From positions 1-64,000 of the forward strand of contig JASEVX010000085.1 in the NCBI GenBank assembly GCA_031761405.1: a stretch of 64,000 nt of DNA, read 5' to 3'. This DNA is from Serripes groenlandicus. Lineage: Eukaryota > Mollusca > Bivalvia > Cardiida > Cardiidae. Under the pieces are notes generated by a model. That model was not told where the DNA came from. It did not search any database and saw nothing but the letters and a program-made list of their open reading frames with translations. Shown piece after piece: positions 23,330-34,947 of the stretch (within the stretch, counting starts at the first letter, position 1; each line of letters opens with the position of its first letter). The position numbers and the translations under genes were made by a program.

Positions 23330-24934
23330 AGGGAGGGCCTACCTACCTACCTCATTATACTGTGTTGTTACCCAATCACAAGTCAGGTGTAAAATTGGCT
23401 CAGGTATAAAAAAAAAACAGTGATGAGTTGAATTCTATAAGTATTTAACAGTATTAATGTTCCATGTGTATTTAGGACTCTAATGCTTTAACACATTTTG
23501 ATGTCAGGATGGTGATTGTTTGGGAAGTTTAAAATGCTTTACTTGTGAAAATCTTTGCTAAATATGAACAGAATTTTAAAAAGTTACCATTTAGTTTTGT
23601 AAATTGTTCTGATTCATTTAACCCTGTCCTCCATACAGACACTTTCTGACGCCTCTTCAGAAGACGACTTTTGAAAACATTGTGGCAAAAGTGGAAATTG
23701 CTCATGATGAGAAATTTCCCCTTTTGCCACAGTGTTTTCCACCCCTAAATATTGTGGCACATTAAGAAATTGCTCAGTATGTTTTCAACTCTATGTATAC
23801 ATAGTACAGTGATTACGCATTTTCATTTGCGGAGGTTTTCAATTTTATTGCTAAGTTAGTTTCAAAGTCATCGTCTGCAGATTTGTTGTATGTGGAAAAA
23901 GGTTAAACAAATGGAAAACAACCTGAAAATTCTAGCTATTACCCCTATATAATAATGGCTTCTTTCCCTACCCCCTTTGTCTTCATAAATTATGATATCT
24001 ATTGATTTTGATAATGCAAATGATATTTTGAGCGCAAACATAAACTGTTTTGAAAAACAACTGAGGAAAGAAATTGGAAGATATTTTCCTACAATGTTTT
24101 GCACAATTGTAAGCTGCAGACGTAATTTCTGTTTCAGATAAAGGGTTATAAACTACCCAAATTTACCCATTTCCTGTTTGAATGTCCATCCAACCATTAA
24201 ATAAATGAGTCATTTAAATGTACAACTTTAAAATAAGAACATAAATTTTAGTGGAAATTTATTGTCCTACTGTTATTATTTATTCGGGATTTTTTACACA
24301 TACATTTTGGAAGGTTTTTGTGTGTTGCAAACCGTAATACAAAAAAAAAAAAAAATCTTATTTTAGCTGTTTAAAGGTATAATGTTTAAGCTTTTTGACC
24401 AAAAAAATATATATCATGATTTATATACTATAATGTTATTTTTGTGTCTGTGTGTGTTGCCTTTCATGTTTCTTTTCGATTGTCTGATTGTCTGTTCATT
24501 TTAACTTACTGACAAATTGACATACGCGACAATCATGTGTTCCTCATGATTATGATGATGATTCACAGACTAAGCTTTTCCCTTTTCGAATAAAACACAT
24601 CTGCAACTGATTATAACTTTGTGATTTTGAAAAGATTTTGGTTAAAATATGGAAGATCTTTATAAATGAAAGATTGATTATTGAATACAATTGTAAATAG
24701 TGTGCCAAAAGGATAAATTGCTCAACATATTTTCCAATGTCATCTGTTGCAGTGTGTGAAATTGCTTCTTTGTGTGATAATAATCAACAAATGACTATTT
24801 ACTGACTTTATATTACTACATAATACATCATTTGTTATAGCTTAAGGGTCCCTTCCATTTACCAACATTCCCACATTCAGTATATCTGCAGCTGACAACT
24901 TTAAAAACTTCTAAGCAAAAATATGCAGAATCTC
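23330..24934. other. no gene; three eroded MITEs
   Basis: Copies begin near 23620 (CCCTGTCCTCCATACAGAC), 24110 and 24560, all heavily mutated. The rest is AT-rich with no recognisable content. Confidence 0.5.
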
Positions 24935-25167
24935 TTAACCCTTTCCCTCATATAGACGCTTTCTGACGCCTCTGCAGCAGACAGCTTTTTGAAAACATAG
25001 TGACAAAAGAAATTGCTCAAGACGAGCAATTTCTCCTTTTGACACAATGTTTTCCACTTTTAGTCATAGGTTATAAATCCATTCAATTATGGAGATATTT
25101 TATTTTTTCACAAAATATGTTCAAAGTCGTCAGTGCTGCAGAATTGTCGTATGAGGGAAAGGGTTAA
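24935..25167 (+). mobile_element. TTAA MITE copy
   Basis: 233 bp, both TTAA. A diverged second copy follows (about 25190-25292). Confidence 0.88.
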
Positions 25168-25794
25168 GATAAATTTATATTGAATAGAGTTGAAAACAGT
25201 GTGGCCAAAGAAGAACTGAACAATTTCTTCTTTTACCACAATGTTTTCAAGAGGCGTCTGTTGCAGGTGTGTCTACAAGTGGGAAAGGGTTACAATTGAA
25301 ACCTTACATTTTACAGTCTGTGTAGCAAACTTTAGAAAACATTGTATCAAAAGGAGAAATTTCTCTTTTTGCCATGTTTTCAACTGACAGTTCAATAAGT
25401 AATTATACTTTCATTCTTACAGATTATGCAAATTTTTATCTGTTTGCTACAGTCATGTATTATGCTCTTTGTTGAAAAGACTATATAAAGTTCTAGATGA
25501 AAATAGTGAAAGATAATTAAATGATGGCTTCAAATAGTATGATTTTGTCAAGGCTACTTGTACAATGGCATATGTATATTAATGCATGAAGATTTGTTGC
25601 TCAAACTAGTGTCTTAGTAATAGTACAAGTATTTTGAATTTACTTGTGGTTTAAGCAAACAAAATTATGTGAAGATTTATTTGTTGCTCTCTTTTACTGG
25701 TATTTTAGTAATAGTAAAAGTATTTTGAATTTAATTGTGGATTGCAATTATAATATCAGTTAACTGGTTAAACGAATATTATCATATTATCATG

Positions 25795-26017
25795 TTAACC
25801 CTTTCCCTCATATAGACGCTTTCTGACGCCTCTGTAGCAGACGGCTTTTTGAAAACATAGTGACAAAAGAAGAAATTGCTCAAAACGAGCAATTTCTCCT
25901 TTTGACACAATGTTTTCAACTTTTCATCATAGGTTATCCATTCAATTATGGAGATGTTCTATATTTTGACAAAATATGTTCAAAGTCGTCTGCTGCAGAA
26001 TTGTGGTATGAGGGAAC
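25795..26017 (+). mobile_element. TTAA MITE copy, right tip lost
   Basis: Left TTAA present; ends GGTATGAGGGAACTTG without the terminal AAGGGTTAA. Confidence 0.85.
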
Positions 26018-26404
26018 TTGATCATTTCTGGTTTGGAAATAAGAACTGCATGGACTTTCTTAAGCCACTGGCGTGAATAGGTTTTATTGCACTGGTTTGT
26101 AAGTCAGTTTCAGTCACAGATTATTTTTCTGCAACACTGTCAGAATAATAATTCTGGAATGCAGATTTTAATTCATCCTTAAATGTTTTATTTGGAATCC
26201 CATCCAGTGGTTGCGTTGCCGCTGGTCAGTGCATGCGGGTGGAATGTAGATGCGACTTTGATGTTGTTCGACTTCAGTTTCACTATAGTAATGTCTGACT
26301 GCGGTGTGCTTTAAATGTCAAAAATGACCAGAGCCGTCTGGTTACACCTAGCTGAGTAAGGAAACAAAACCGATTGATAGTTTTAACACTGGTGCTCATT
26401 AAAA

Positions 26405-26750
26405 TCATCTCCTACGCATAGGATCTGAGGACAACCGATAGAGGGCCACGTTCAGACGACCTTTCCGCCAGCCAATCAGAACCTTGCTTTCACGTTTTTG
26501 AAAGTGAAAGTAAAAGTCTACATTTACCAAAAAAAAATCTATATTTAGCATGGGATCCCAATTTTCGCATAGTGATTTAAACGTGTGTATGGTTTTTATG
26601 ACGACCGCATCATGGCCACAAATGCGGAAATGAGGCAAAACACAGTCTTTCCCTGACCATACAGCATCGAAAAGTGTTCTTTGCTCTGGTTTTAAATGGT
26701 CTATTTTAAATTTGCTCAACTTCGTCAATTGACGCCATTTTGAAGGTTAA
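26405..26750 (-). pseudogene. relic of a RecQ-like helicase N-terminus
   Basis: Minus-strand reading gives FKIDHLKPEQRTLFDAVWSG then KDCVLP, like the 'L--EQ-----L-GKDV---LPTG' start of RecQ-family helicases. An ATG at about 26744 opens MASIDEVEQI in a shifted frame, so one frameshift separates start and body. The Walker A motif does not follow. CCAAT-type and ATTGG motifs lie just upstream. Flanks at about 26395 and 26880 match the repeat at 20741-20850, suggesting a mobile copy. Assignment rests on one short motif. Confidence 0.4.
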
Positions 26751-27185
26751 GCCAAATGTTTGTTGAAACAAGTCCTCTGATTGGTTCAAATAAAAATAGC
26801 TTGGTGGATCTAAAAATAGCGATATTGGAAATCCGATAAAACAAGAAGATGTATTTGAATTGATCGCCATCAGATCTTACATTTGGTCAGATCGTGTACT
26901 TTAGTCAGATTGTTTTAACACCTAATTGTCAAACAGCAAACGCACAGGTCTCGGCAAACAAAGGGTCGCATTGTATTGATGTGTCAACACTTTTTATCGG
27001 TGATTAACCATACATTTTCACGACGTGTAGATATTATGCACGACTCAGCTGAAGTGATAATAAGATTTCTGTGATTCGCAAACATTTACACATGCGAAAC
27101 GGCTGAAATAGGCAATTCGTAAACTTTTGGACACACCAATATATCCACTTATATTTGAGTATGATGTATCCCATTGATTGACTAT

Positions 27186-27400
27186 TTAACCTTTTCCCAC
27201 AAACAACAAAACTGCAGCATACAAATTTGAAAACACCAAAGCATTACTATTGAAAATCTCTAGAAAGGAAAGTTTAATTGGGAAAAATTGTGACAAAAGC
27301 AGAAATTGCTCATTATGAGCAATTTCTCCTTTTACCACATTGTTTTCAAAATTCATCTGATGCAGATGCGTCATAAAATGTCTACATGTTGGAAAGGGTT
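27186..27400 (-). mobile_element. TTAA MITE, CCCAC subtype, diverged
   Basis: CCTTTTCCCACAAACAAC, central GCAGAAATTGCTCATTATGA with GCAATTTCTCC, right tip GTTGGAAAGGGTTGA. Confidence 0.7.
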
Positions 27401-28058
27401 GACCATTTACCTAATATAACATTTTGATGTGTCAGCTTGGATTATAAACCTCTAAGGAAAAAATGTGGAAATTATAAAAATAGACAAAGATCACTGTGAG
27501 TCTGGTCTATCACAACAATTTCAAAAACGTCTGTTGAAACAGATACTACCCTTTTCCCACATCCAACAAATCTGCACTGGATGACTCTAGAAATGTTAAT
27601 TTAATAAATTTATTATGAGCAGTTTCTCCTTTTGTCATGATGTTTTCACTGCAGAGGTGTCAAAAGGCATCTGTTTGAGAGAAAGGCCTGAGAATACAGT
27701 CTGTTGAAGGTTGTTTTCAGTAGTAATATACCTAGACAATTATAGAGATTTGCCATACTTTTGAGTGTATACGTATATAGTGAGCATTTTCAAAGTCGTT
27801 TGCTGCCGATTTGCTGTATGTGGGAAAAGGTTAAATTCCTTTCTAACAATTATAATAAATCTGCAGCAGTCTGCCGGTATACATCTTGGCAACAATGTAA
27901 AAAATCTCCATATATATAAATATTGAATCAAGTTGAAAACATTGTGGCAAAAGGAGAAGTTGTTTCTATGAGTAATTTCTCATTTTGCTACAATAAAGCT
28001 GTTTGGCTGAATCAAAATATGTGGGCATGTGGGAAAGAGTTAATAGAAATAGATAGGT

Positions 28059-28275
28059 TTAACACTTTCCTTCATATAGACGCTATCTTACACCTGTCTG
28101 CAGCAGACAACTTTTGAAAACATTATGGCACAATAAGAAATTGCTCATTTTGATATCAATGAGCCATTTCTCCTTTTGCCACAAGGTTTTCAACTCTATT
28201 CAATATTTGTCACAATTTGTCGATATGGTTTCAAAGTCATCTGCTGTAGATTTGATGTATTAGGGAAGGGGTTAA
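28059..28275 (+). mobile_element. TTAA MITE, diverged copy
   Basis: CACTTTCCTTCATATAGACG to ATTAGGGAAGGGGTTAA; TTAA at both ends. Confidence 0.75.
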
Positions 28276-28479
28276 TTTGAAAACCACACAACATCAATTA
28301 TTTCCAGATTTTAATAATCAAACTTTGACTATTTAAATAGATGAGCTTTTTTTTAAGGCCTTTATAATTGACATTACACTGTACTGATCAATTATAACAT
28401 GTCTGCTGCATATGAAGACTAATTATAAATATCTTCAGTTATATAACCAAGATGAATTGTTATTGAGATGTTAAGGTTA

Positions 28480-28694
28480 ACCCTTTCACTGCTACAACTA
28501 ATATTTGATGTCTAGAAAAGATTCAGTGCATTTCCACCTACCATGCTAGAGGCCGTACTAGGAAAAGCAAACATTTTTCACTATGCATATGTGAAAAAAA
28601 TATCACAAAATTAATGAAATATATGCTTGCATAAACCAGTAGGAAGTGCATTTAATAGTCATAATGATAAAGCATAATGATAAAGCAAAATAAA
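28480..28694 (+). repeat. possible third CCCTTTC-TTAA element, left end only
   Basis: TTAACCCTTTCACTGCTACA begins a sequence unlike the main MITE. No matching right tip is seen before the next MITE at 28695. Confidence 0.35.
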
Positions 28695-28897
28695 TTAACC
28701 CTTTCCCTCATACGGCAATTCTGCAGCAGACTACTTTGAACGTATTTTGTCAAAAAATAGAAAATCTCCATAATTGAATGGATAACCTATGACAAAAAGT
28801 GGAAAACATTGTGGCAAAAGGAGAAATTGCACTATGTTTTCAAAAAGCCGTCTGCTGCAGAGGCGTCAGAAAGCGTCTATATGAGGGAAAGGGTTAA
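28695..28897 (-). mobile_element. TTAA MITE lacking one arm of the central hairpin
   Basis: 203 bp with both TTAA. AAGGAGAAATTGC runs straight into ACTATGTTTTC; about 27 bases (loop plus second arm) are missing. Confidence 0.87.
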
Positions 28898-29767
28898 AAT
28901 ATACCTTGTTCATAAGATTTCATTATACTTCATGTATACATAGCATACAATTTTCCATCACAATTTATGCGATTTCGAATGTCATTGTTTTCACAATTTA
29001 GCTATTTTGCACTTTGAATTTCACAAAACCAGTAGGCTAGGGAGTCTTCACAAAATTGGATGGAAAGGGGGCTGAGATTGTTATCCATGCAGTTACTGTT
29101 TGCAATGCTCCGAGAGAGAATTTGCTGTTATCAAAATCACAATGTACTTCAAATTTTCCAGGTGTTTTTTTGTCTTATTTTCTGATTAACTTTCAAAACT
29201 AAGTTGTTTTGTTATGATGTATATAAAAAAATAAGCGGTACAAGGGTAATAATTCAGTAAAAATAATGCAAGACATTCTCGATTTTTAAAAATGTCCTGT
29301 CATGCAAAACCTGCAGTATCACTGTCAACTTTCACGATGAGTTTTCCAAATAAATATGTAAATGAACCACATCTTATTAGCCCTTTCCCACATAAAAACA
29401 AATCTGACACAGACGACTTTGATAATATCTTGGCAAAAATATATAAAATCTGTGTAAATTAATATTTATTTTAATGATTGAAGTTGTCTACTGCAAAATG
29501 GTTAGAAAGCGTCTGTATGTGGGAATAGAGGGAGCAATTTCTTCTTTTGTCGCAATGTTTTCAAAAGACGTCTCAGCTTCAGAGCCTTCAGAAAGCTTCT
29601 ATATGAGGGAAAGGGTTAACTTATACCCACATACAAAAAATCTGCAGCAGACATTTTACAAACAGTTTTTGAAAAAAACATTTAATTTGGCAAAATTATT
29701 GAAAATCTCTACATATAAAAGTGTAATTATGGAATAGAGTTGAAAACATTTTGACAAAAAAAATCAT

Positions 29768-31495
29768 TATTAGTCGCCGGGCAGAAGCCCGCGACTTCTA
29801 TTTTTAAAAGGTTTTCTGAAATCACATGGGAGGGGGGATTATTATTAGAAAGAAACACATTTAGATGTCTTGAACATATTACAATTGTGTTTGTTTAAAA
29901 ACACTAAGTAATGACACATCTAAAATGAAATAAATATTCCGATGTCGGGTGATGTTTTAGGTATTTTCAGTTTCTTTATTTTGACTCGCATTTATGTTTT
30001 TTTGTTTTATTTTTATGAAGACAAAACAGTCCCTATTAGCTAGACTGGTATACTTTATTTTATACTATATACTATATGTACTCAAAAGGCGATAACTACA
30101 AACCTTTACGTCACACAGTCTGATTTGTTTACATATGCGCACCTGCTTGAAGCAGACTGTTTGTTATGTGTAAATATCGAGATGAAAAATCTTAACTTAC
30201 TGAATGTTATTTTCATGTTCAAAGAGATGTCTTGATTTGTGAAGAAGGCATTTTATAATGTTTATCCATGTATATCTAAAATATGAAATGTTTCTAAGCT
30301 AAAACTGTTGATCGCGTGACTCGCGAATACCAACTGCTTAGATCAATCTCCTTTGCAGAGAGCCGCTCTTTACACTCACTTACAAATAGTATATCGTAGG
30401 TGATTTAAAATGTTTATTTGGTTCGAAACAAATGAAGAAAAGAACAAACCGAGATAAAACTAGTTTTAATAGAAAAATTACTTTGAACGATCACTCTCTG
30501 CCTATAAAGAGAGTTTTAAGAACGACACCTCTGCGAATAAGAAAGAATCGGGTCTTTCGTACAAAATTATTTCGTCCTTGACAATTTTAAATGTGTTATT
30601 TAATTCCCTAAAGGCATATTGCTTCCGATCTGCATATTGTTATGCATCATTGATACAAGGGCGCTCATCATAATATAATTTTAAAACATGAGTAGTTTGT
30701 TATTTTCATTATAAAAAATAAAGGAAAGAATTAAAATAAATTAACATGTTGGAGGGCTCAGTTTATGTTCGAAATTAAGTTTAAATTATACAACAATTTC
30801 AATGAGATTTAACTGTCTAGTTGATGTTATATTTCGAAGGTGGTCTAATTTATAAATATTGGACTACATTTCAACATTTGTTAAAGTATGATATAATTAG
30901 GATGCCAAGCTAATATCATTTTGAGAAAAAGAGAAAACTCATGTCTTTAGCGATTTAACCCTTATCTCATTGTTTTAAAGGTAGATTGCTGCAAAGGTGT
31001 CCACTGTTGACTTTAATAGAGGAAAGGTAAAATGACGTGCTATTGCATGCAAATCCTAAATTGTCTGTTTTGTGGGTTTTTTGAAAAATAATAAAATTCA
31101 AATATTCTGACAAACATCTTGAAAAGTGTATGCGGAATTCACAAATCTTATATTTATTCCTTAATGAAAGCACTGTATACATACTTAGACTAATGATTGG
31201 CAAGATTTCTCATTTCCATTACTGTTTATGATCAATAATTAGTTGGTTGTGTGTATGGTCAACCTACTTTGGAATGGAGATTGATCATAAACAATGAAAG
31301 GCTTCAATTATCATTCACTTCTTTAACAAAACAATGCAAGTTAATATGATACATTTTCACTTGACCCCACCCCTGATGTTCCAATATGCCCTCAGTTGAT
31401 AACTGTTTATTCAACTACTATACTGTTAGTGTTATGCATAACGCATGCACTATGGATATCCGGCAACATTGATGCGTTGCATCAACTTTCTCTTG
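29768..31495 (+). mobile_element. Helentron-like family G, 1.73 kb
   Basis: 5' TAGTCGCCGGGCAGAAGCCC with GCGACT (hairpin). 3' CCGGCAACA (CCGGCGACA in the sister copy), hairpin TTGATGCGTTGCATCAA, then CTTTCTCTTG followed by T. No tandem core and no long open frame. Near-identical inverted sister at 40899-42597. Confidence 0.75.
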
Positions 31496-32029
31496 TAATT
31501 ACATTGATTGGTGTAATTTAAAACTAGTTGGGCAACATTTCTAATTTTTTGCTGCAACTAGAATGATATTGCATGTAGGTAGACATTGACAGCTATGGTG
31601 AGTCTGTGTAAACTCACAATCAATCTTGCTTGCGATGTCACTGGGTTTTTTAGGCAACAAGAATCCAAATCGAGAGTTGTGGCACAATATTTCGTTGTAA
31701 TTATGACCATCTGTCAACCCTTTCCCAAATACACATGCTTTCTGATATCTCTCAGCCGCAGCTACAGAAAACTTTTGAACCCAATGCTGCAAAAGGAGAA
31801 AATCCAAATAGTTGGCAACTTTTCCTTCTGCCAAAACGTTTTCAATTATTGAAATATATGTTCATTAACACAGAATTTATATATTTTCATCATGATTATT
31901 GAATAGAGTTTAAGACATTGTGAGAAAAGGGGGAAAAAGCTCCGTCATTACATCATAGACATGTATGAACTATATCTCCCTTTGCCACGATGCTTTCTTT
32001 GAAAATGTGCCTGCATGTGGGAAAGGGTT

Positions 32030-32262
32030 TTAACCCTTTCCCTCATACGACAATTCTGCAGCAGACGACTTTGAACATATTTTGTCAAAAAATGGAAAAT
32101 CTCTTTAATTGAATGGATAACCTATGAATAAAAGTGGGAAAACATTGTGGCAAAATGAGAAATTGCTCATTCTGAGCAATTTCTTCTTTTATCACTATGT
32201 TTTCATAAAGCCGTCTGCTGCAGAGGTGTCAGAAAGCGTCTATATGAGGGAAAGGGTTTTAA
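32030..32262 (-). mobile_element. TTAA MITE copy
   Basis: Abuts the tip of a decayed copy on the left, so the junction reads GGGTTTTAACCC; right tip GGGTTTTAA. Confidence 0.86.
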
Positions 32263-32698
32263 TGGGCTCAGTACCAGCACAGGCCAGTCTCTGTAAGAAT
32301 GACCTAGTGGCCATCAGATCCTGATCAGTATGATAATGTCAAATTGAAAACTGTTCAAAAGACATCAAATGGGGCTTTAATAATAGATGGAGAGGGCTCT
32401 TTATCCCTTTTTCCCTCTTGCAGATGCATTTTTAGGTAATCGCAGCAGACGACTTTTGAAAACATCATGATCAAAGGAGAAATAACTCATGATGCGCAAT
32501 TTCTACTTTTGCCATAATTTTTTCAACCCAATTCAATAAGTTAATATACTTTTCTTGATGGAAATCTTCCATAACTTTGCCTAGATGTCTCTCAAGTCAG
32601 TCTGCTGCAGATTTGTTGTATTGTAGAAAAGGGTTATTGACTTATAATCTATCATTGGTCAGTCAAAATAAAAAACTTTGACCCAAAATTTTGTATCA

Positions 32699-32882
32699 TT
32701 TAACCCTTTCCCACATATAGACGCTATCTGACGCCTCTACAGCAGACGACTTTTGAAAACATTGTGACAAAGTTTTCAACTCTATTCAGTAATTATACAT
32801 TCCATTTACAGAGAAATTTTTCTAATTTTTTCTAGCTCAAAAATCGTCTGCTGCAGATTTCCTGTATATGGGAAAGGATTTA
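32699..32882 (+). mobile_element. TTAA MITE, shortened copy
   Basis: CCCTTTCCCACATATAGACG to CTGTATATGGGAAAGGATTT; the central hairpin is lost. Another decayed tip (CCCTTTCTTTGATACAG) follows directly. Confidence 0.7.
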
Positions 32883-33255
32883 CCCTTTCTTTGATACAGA
32901 CAGCATTTTGCAGCAGACGACTTTGGAAAGAAATTGGATCAAAACAAACAACATTTTCTCTTTTTCGCCCCTTATAAATTTATGCTAATAAGAATCCAAT
33001 CTTTGTCAAAGGAAGCTCTCAATTATCCAGATATCACAATTTTGTTTCTAAACTATTTGTCTAACAGTGCTGTTAACTTTCAATTCTCTAGATATATATA
33101 TATCCTATAAAAAAAATCTTACAGATGCTTTCTGACGCCTCTGCAGCAGACAACTGATTAATTTCTTGATTTGGCACACTGTTTTCAACTCAATTTAATG
33201 ATTCAACTCTTGTTTATGTAGATTTTTCATGTCTTTGCCAACATGTTTTCAAAGT

Positions 33256-33443
33256 CAACGGCTTTTTGAAAACTTAGTGACAAAAGAAGAAATTGCACAA
33301 AACGTGCAATTTCTCCTTTTGCCACAATGTTTTCCACTTTTTGTCATACGGGTTATCCATTCAATTATGGAGATTTTCTATGTTTTGACAAAATATGTTC
33401 AAAGTCGTCTGCTGCAGAATTGCCGTATGAGGGAAAGGGTTAA
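33256..33443 (+). mobile_element. TTAA MITE, left end missing
   Basis: Starts at ACGGCTTTTTGAAAAC within a different, older copy; right TTAA at 33440. Confidence 0.8.
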
Positions 33444-33872
33444 CTTTCAATTATCCACACTATACAAAGTTTTTCTGAAATTTTTGTAAAATCTTATAAT
33501 GAAAAACAATTTTTCCATACAATTTCACATGTACCTTTATATATAATTATATAATTAGCACATCATACAACTCTGAAACCATTTTAGGGAAAATTGTTGA
33601 AAATGTGTTTTTATAACATTGTGGCAAAAGGAGATTGCTGATATCTTGACTAATCTTTTCACACTGTTTTACAAAAATTTAGTCTGATGCATTTGCGCCA
33701 AATCGCGTCTGCTTGTGTGAAAGGGTTATTGACTCATGAACTAAATCACAGAATAGATTAAAGTGTACAGACTTTTCATTGAAAACTGTGTTTACATTTT
33801 GATGACATTGTGGCAAAATGAGACTGATGCATAATTATGTGCCAAATCTCATCTGCTTGTGGGAAAGGGTCA

Positions 33873-34100
33873 TTAATCCTTTCCCTCATATAGACGCTTT
33901 CTGACGTCTCTGCAGTAGACAGCTTTTTGAAAACATAGTGACAAAAGAAGAAATTGCTAAAAAACTAGCAATTTCTCCTTTCGCTAAATGCTTTCCACTT
34001 TAAGGCATAGGTAACCCATTCAATTATAGAGATTTTCTATTTTTTGACAAAATATGTTCAAAGTCGTCTGCTGCAGAATTGTTGTATGAGGGAAAGGGTC
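33873..34100 (+). mobile_element. TTAA MITE copy
   Basis: Left TTAATCCTTTCCC; right tip GAGGGAAAGGGTC, with a TTAA five bases further. Confidence 0.83.
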
Positions 34101-34337
34101 TTTAACTAATGAATTTGAACACAGAATATATTTTTGTACATCAAACAGTAAGGATCCTCGGATGATGCATATGAATTTATTCACCATTGTACCTTGCAGG
34201 ATTTTGAAAAAAAAAAAAATTAACGGCAGCATTTAAATCAACTTCAGAAAACATAAACAGTTTTCAAAGGCGACTGTTTGTCTGTATACAGTTGATTTTA
34301 TATCTTACATGATTTTAAAGTAAATGGTTTAACTTTT

Positions 34338-34947
34338 GGCTCACCTGAGTGCTCAAGGTGAGCTATTGGGATCACATTTTGTCCGTCGTCCGTCCGTCGT
34401 CAACAATTGCCTTGTTGGCTCTACAGGCTACATTTTGCATCCGATGTTCATGAAATTTTATCAGAACATTCATCTCTATCAAAGCTTGGACAAGTTCGAA
34501 TATGGGCCATATGAGGTCAAAACTATAGGTCATAAGGTCAAATTGAAGGAAAATCTTGTTAAAACTCTGGAGTTCTTTTTTACTTGAGCATGTTGAAACT
34601 TAATCAGATTAATTGTCTTGATGATATATATGCCAAGTTCGAATATGGGTCATGATGGATCAAAAAGTAGGTCAAATTAAAGGCCAAATTGAAGGAAAAT
34701 CTTGTTAACAGTCTATAATGCAGTTTTTGAAATTTTGTCAGAATTGTTTTATTTATTGGTATCAAGTTCAAACATGGGTCATATTGACTCTAAAACTGGG
34801 TCACTAGGCCAAATTAGTAGAAAATTGTTTCTACACTCTGTAGACTGCATTTTTTATTTCAGCAGTTTGAGACTGTCATTTGTTTTGCATTAGAAATCTT
34901 ATTGCATAACTCAGGTGAACGATCTAGGGCCATCATGGCTCTCTTGT
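34338..34947 (+). mobile_element. Helentron-like family A, 0.6 kb
   Basis: GGCTCACCTGAGTGCTCAAG at the start; GGTGAACGATCTAGGGCCAT and GGCTCTCTTGTT at the end; about four core units. Shortest complete member here. Confidence 0.75.
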
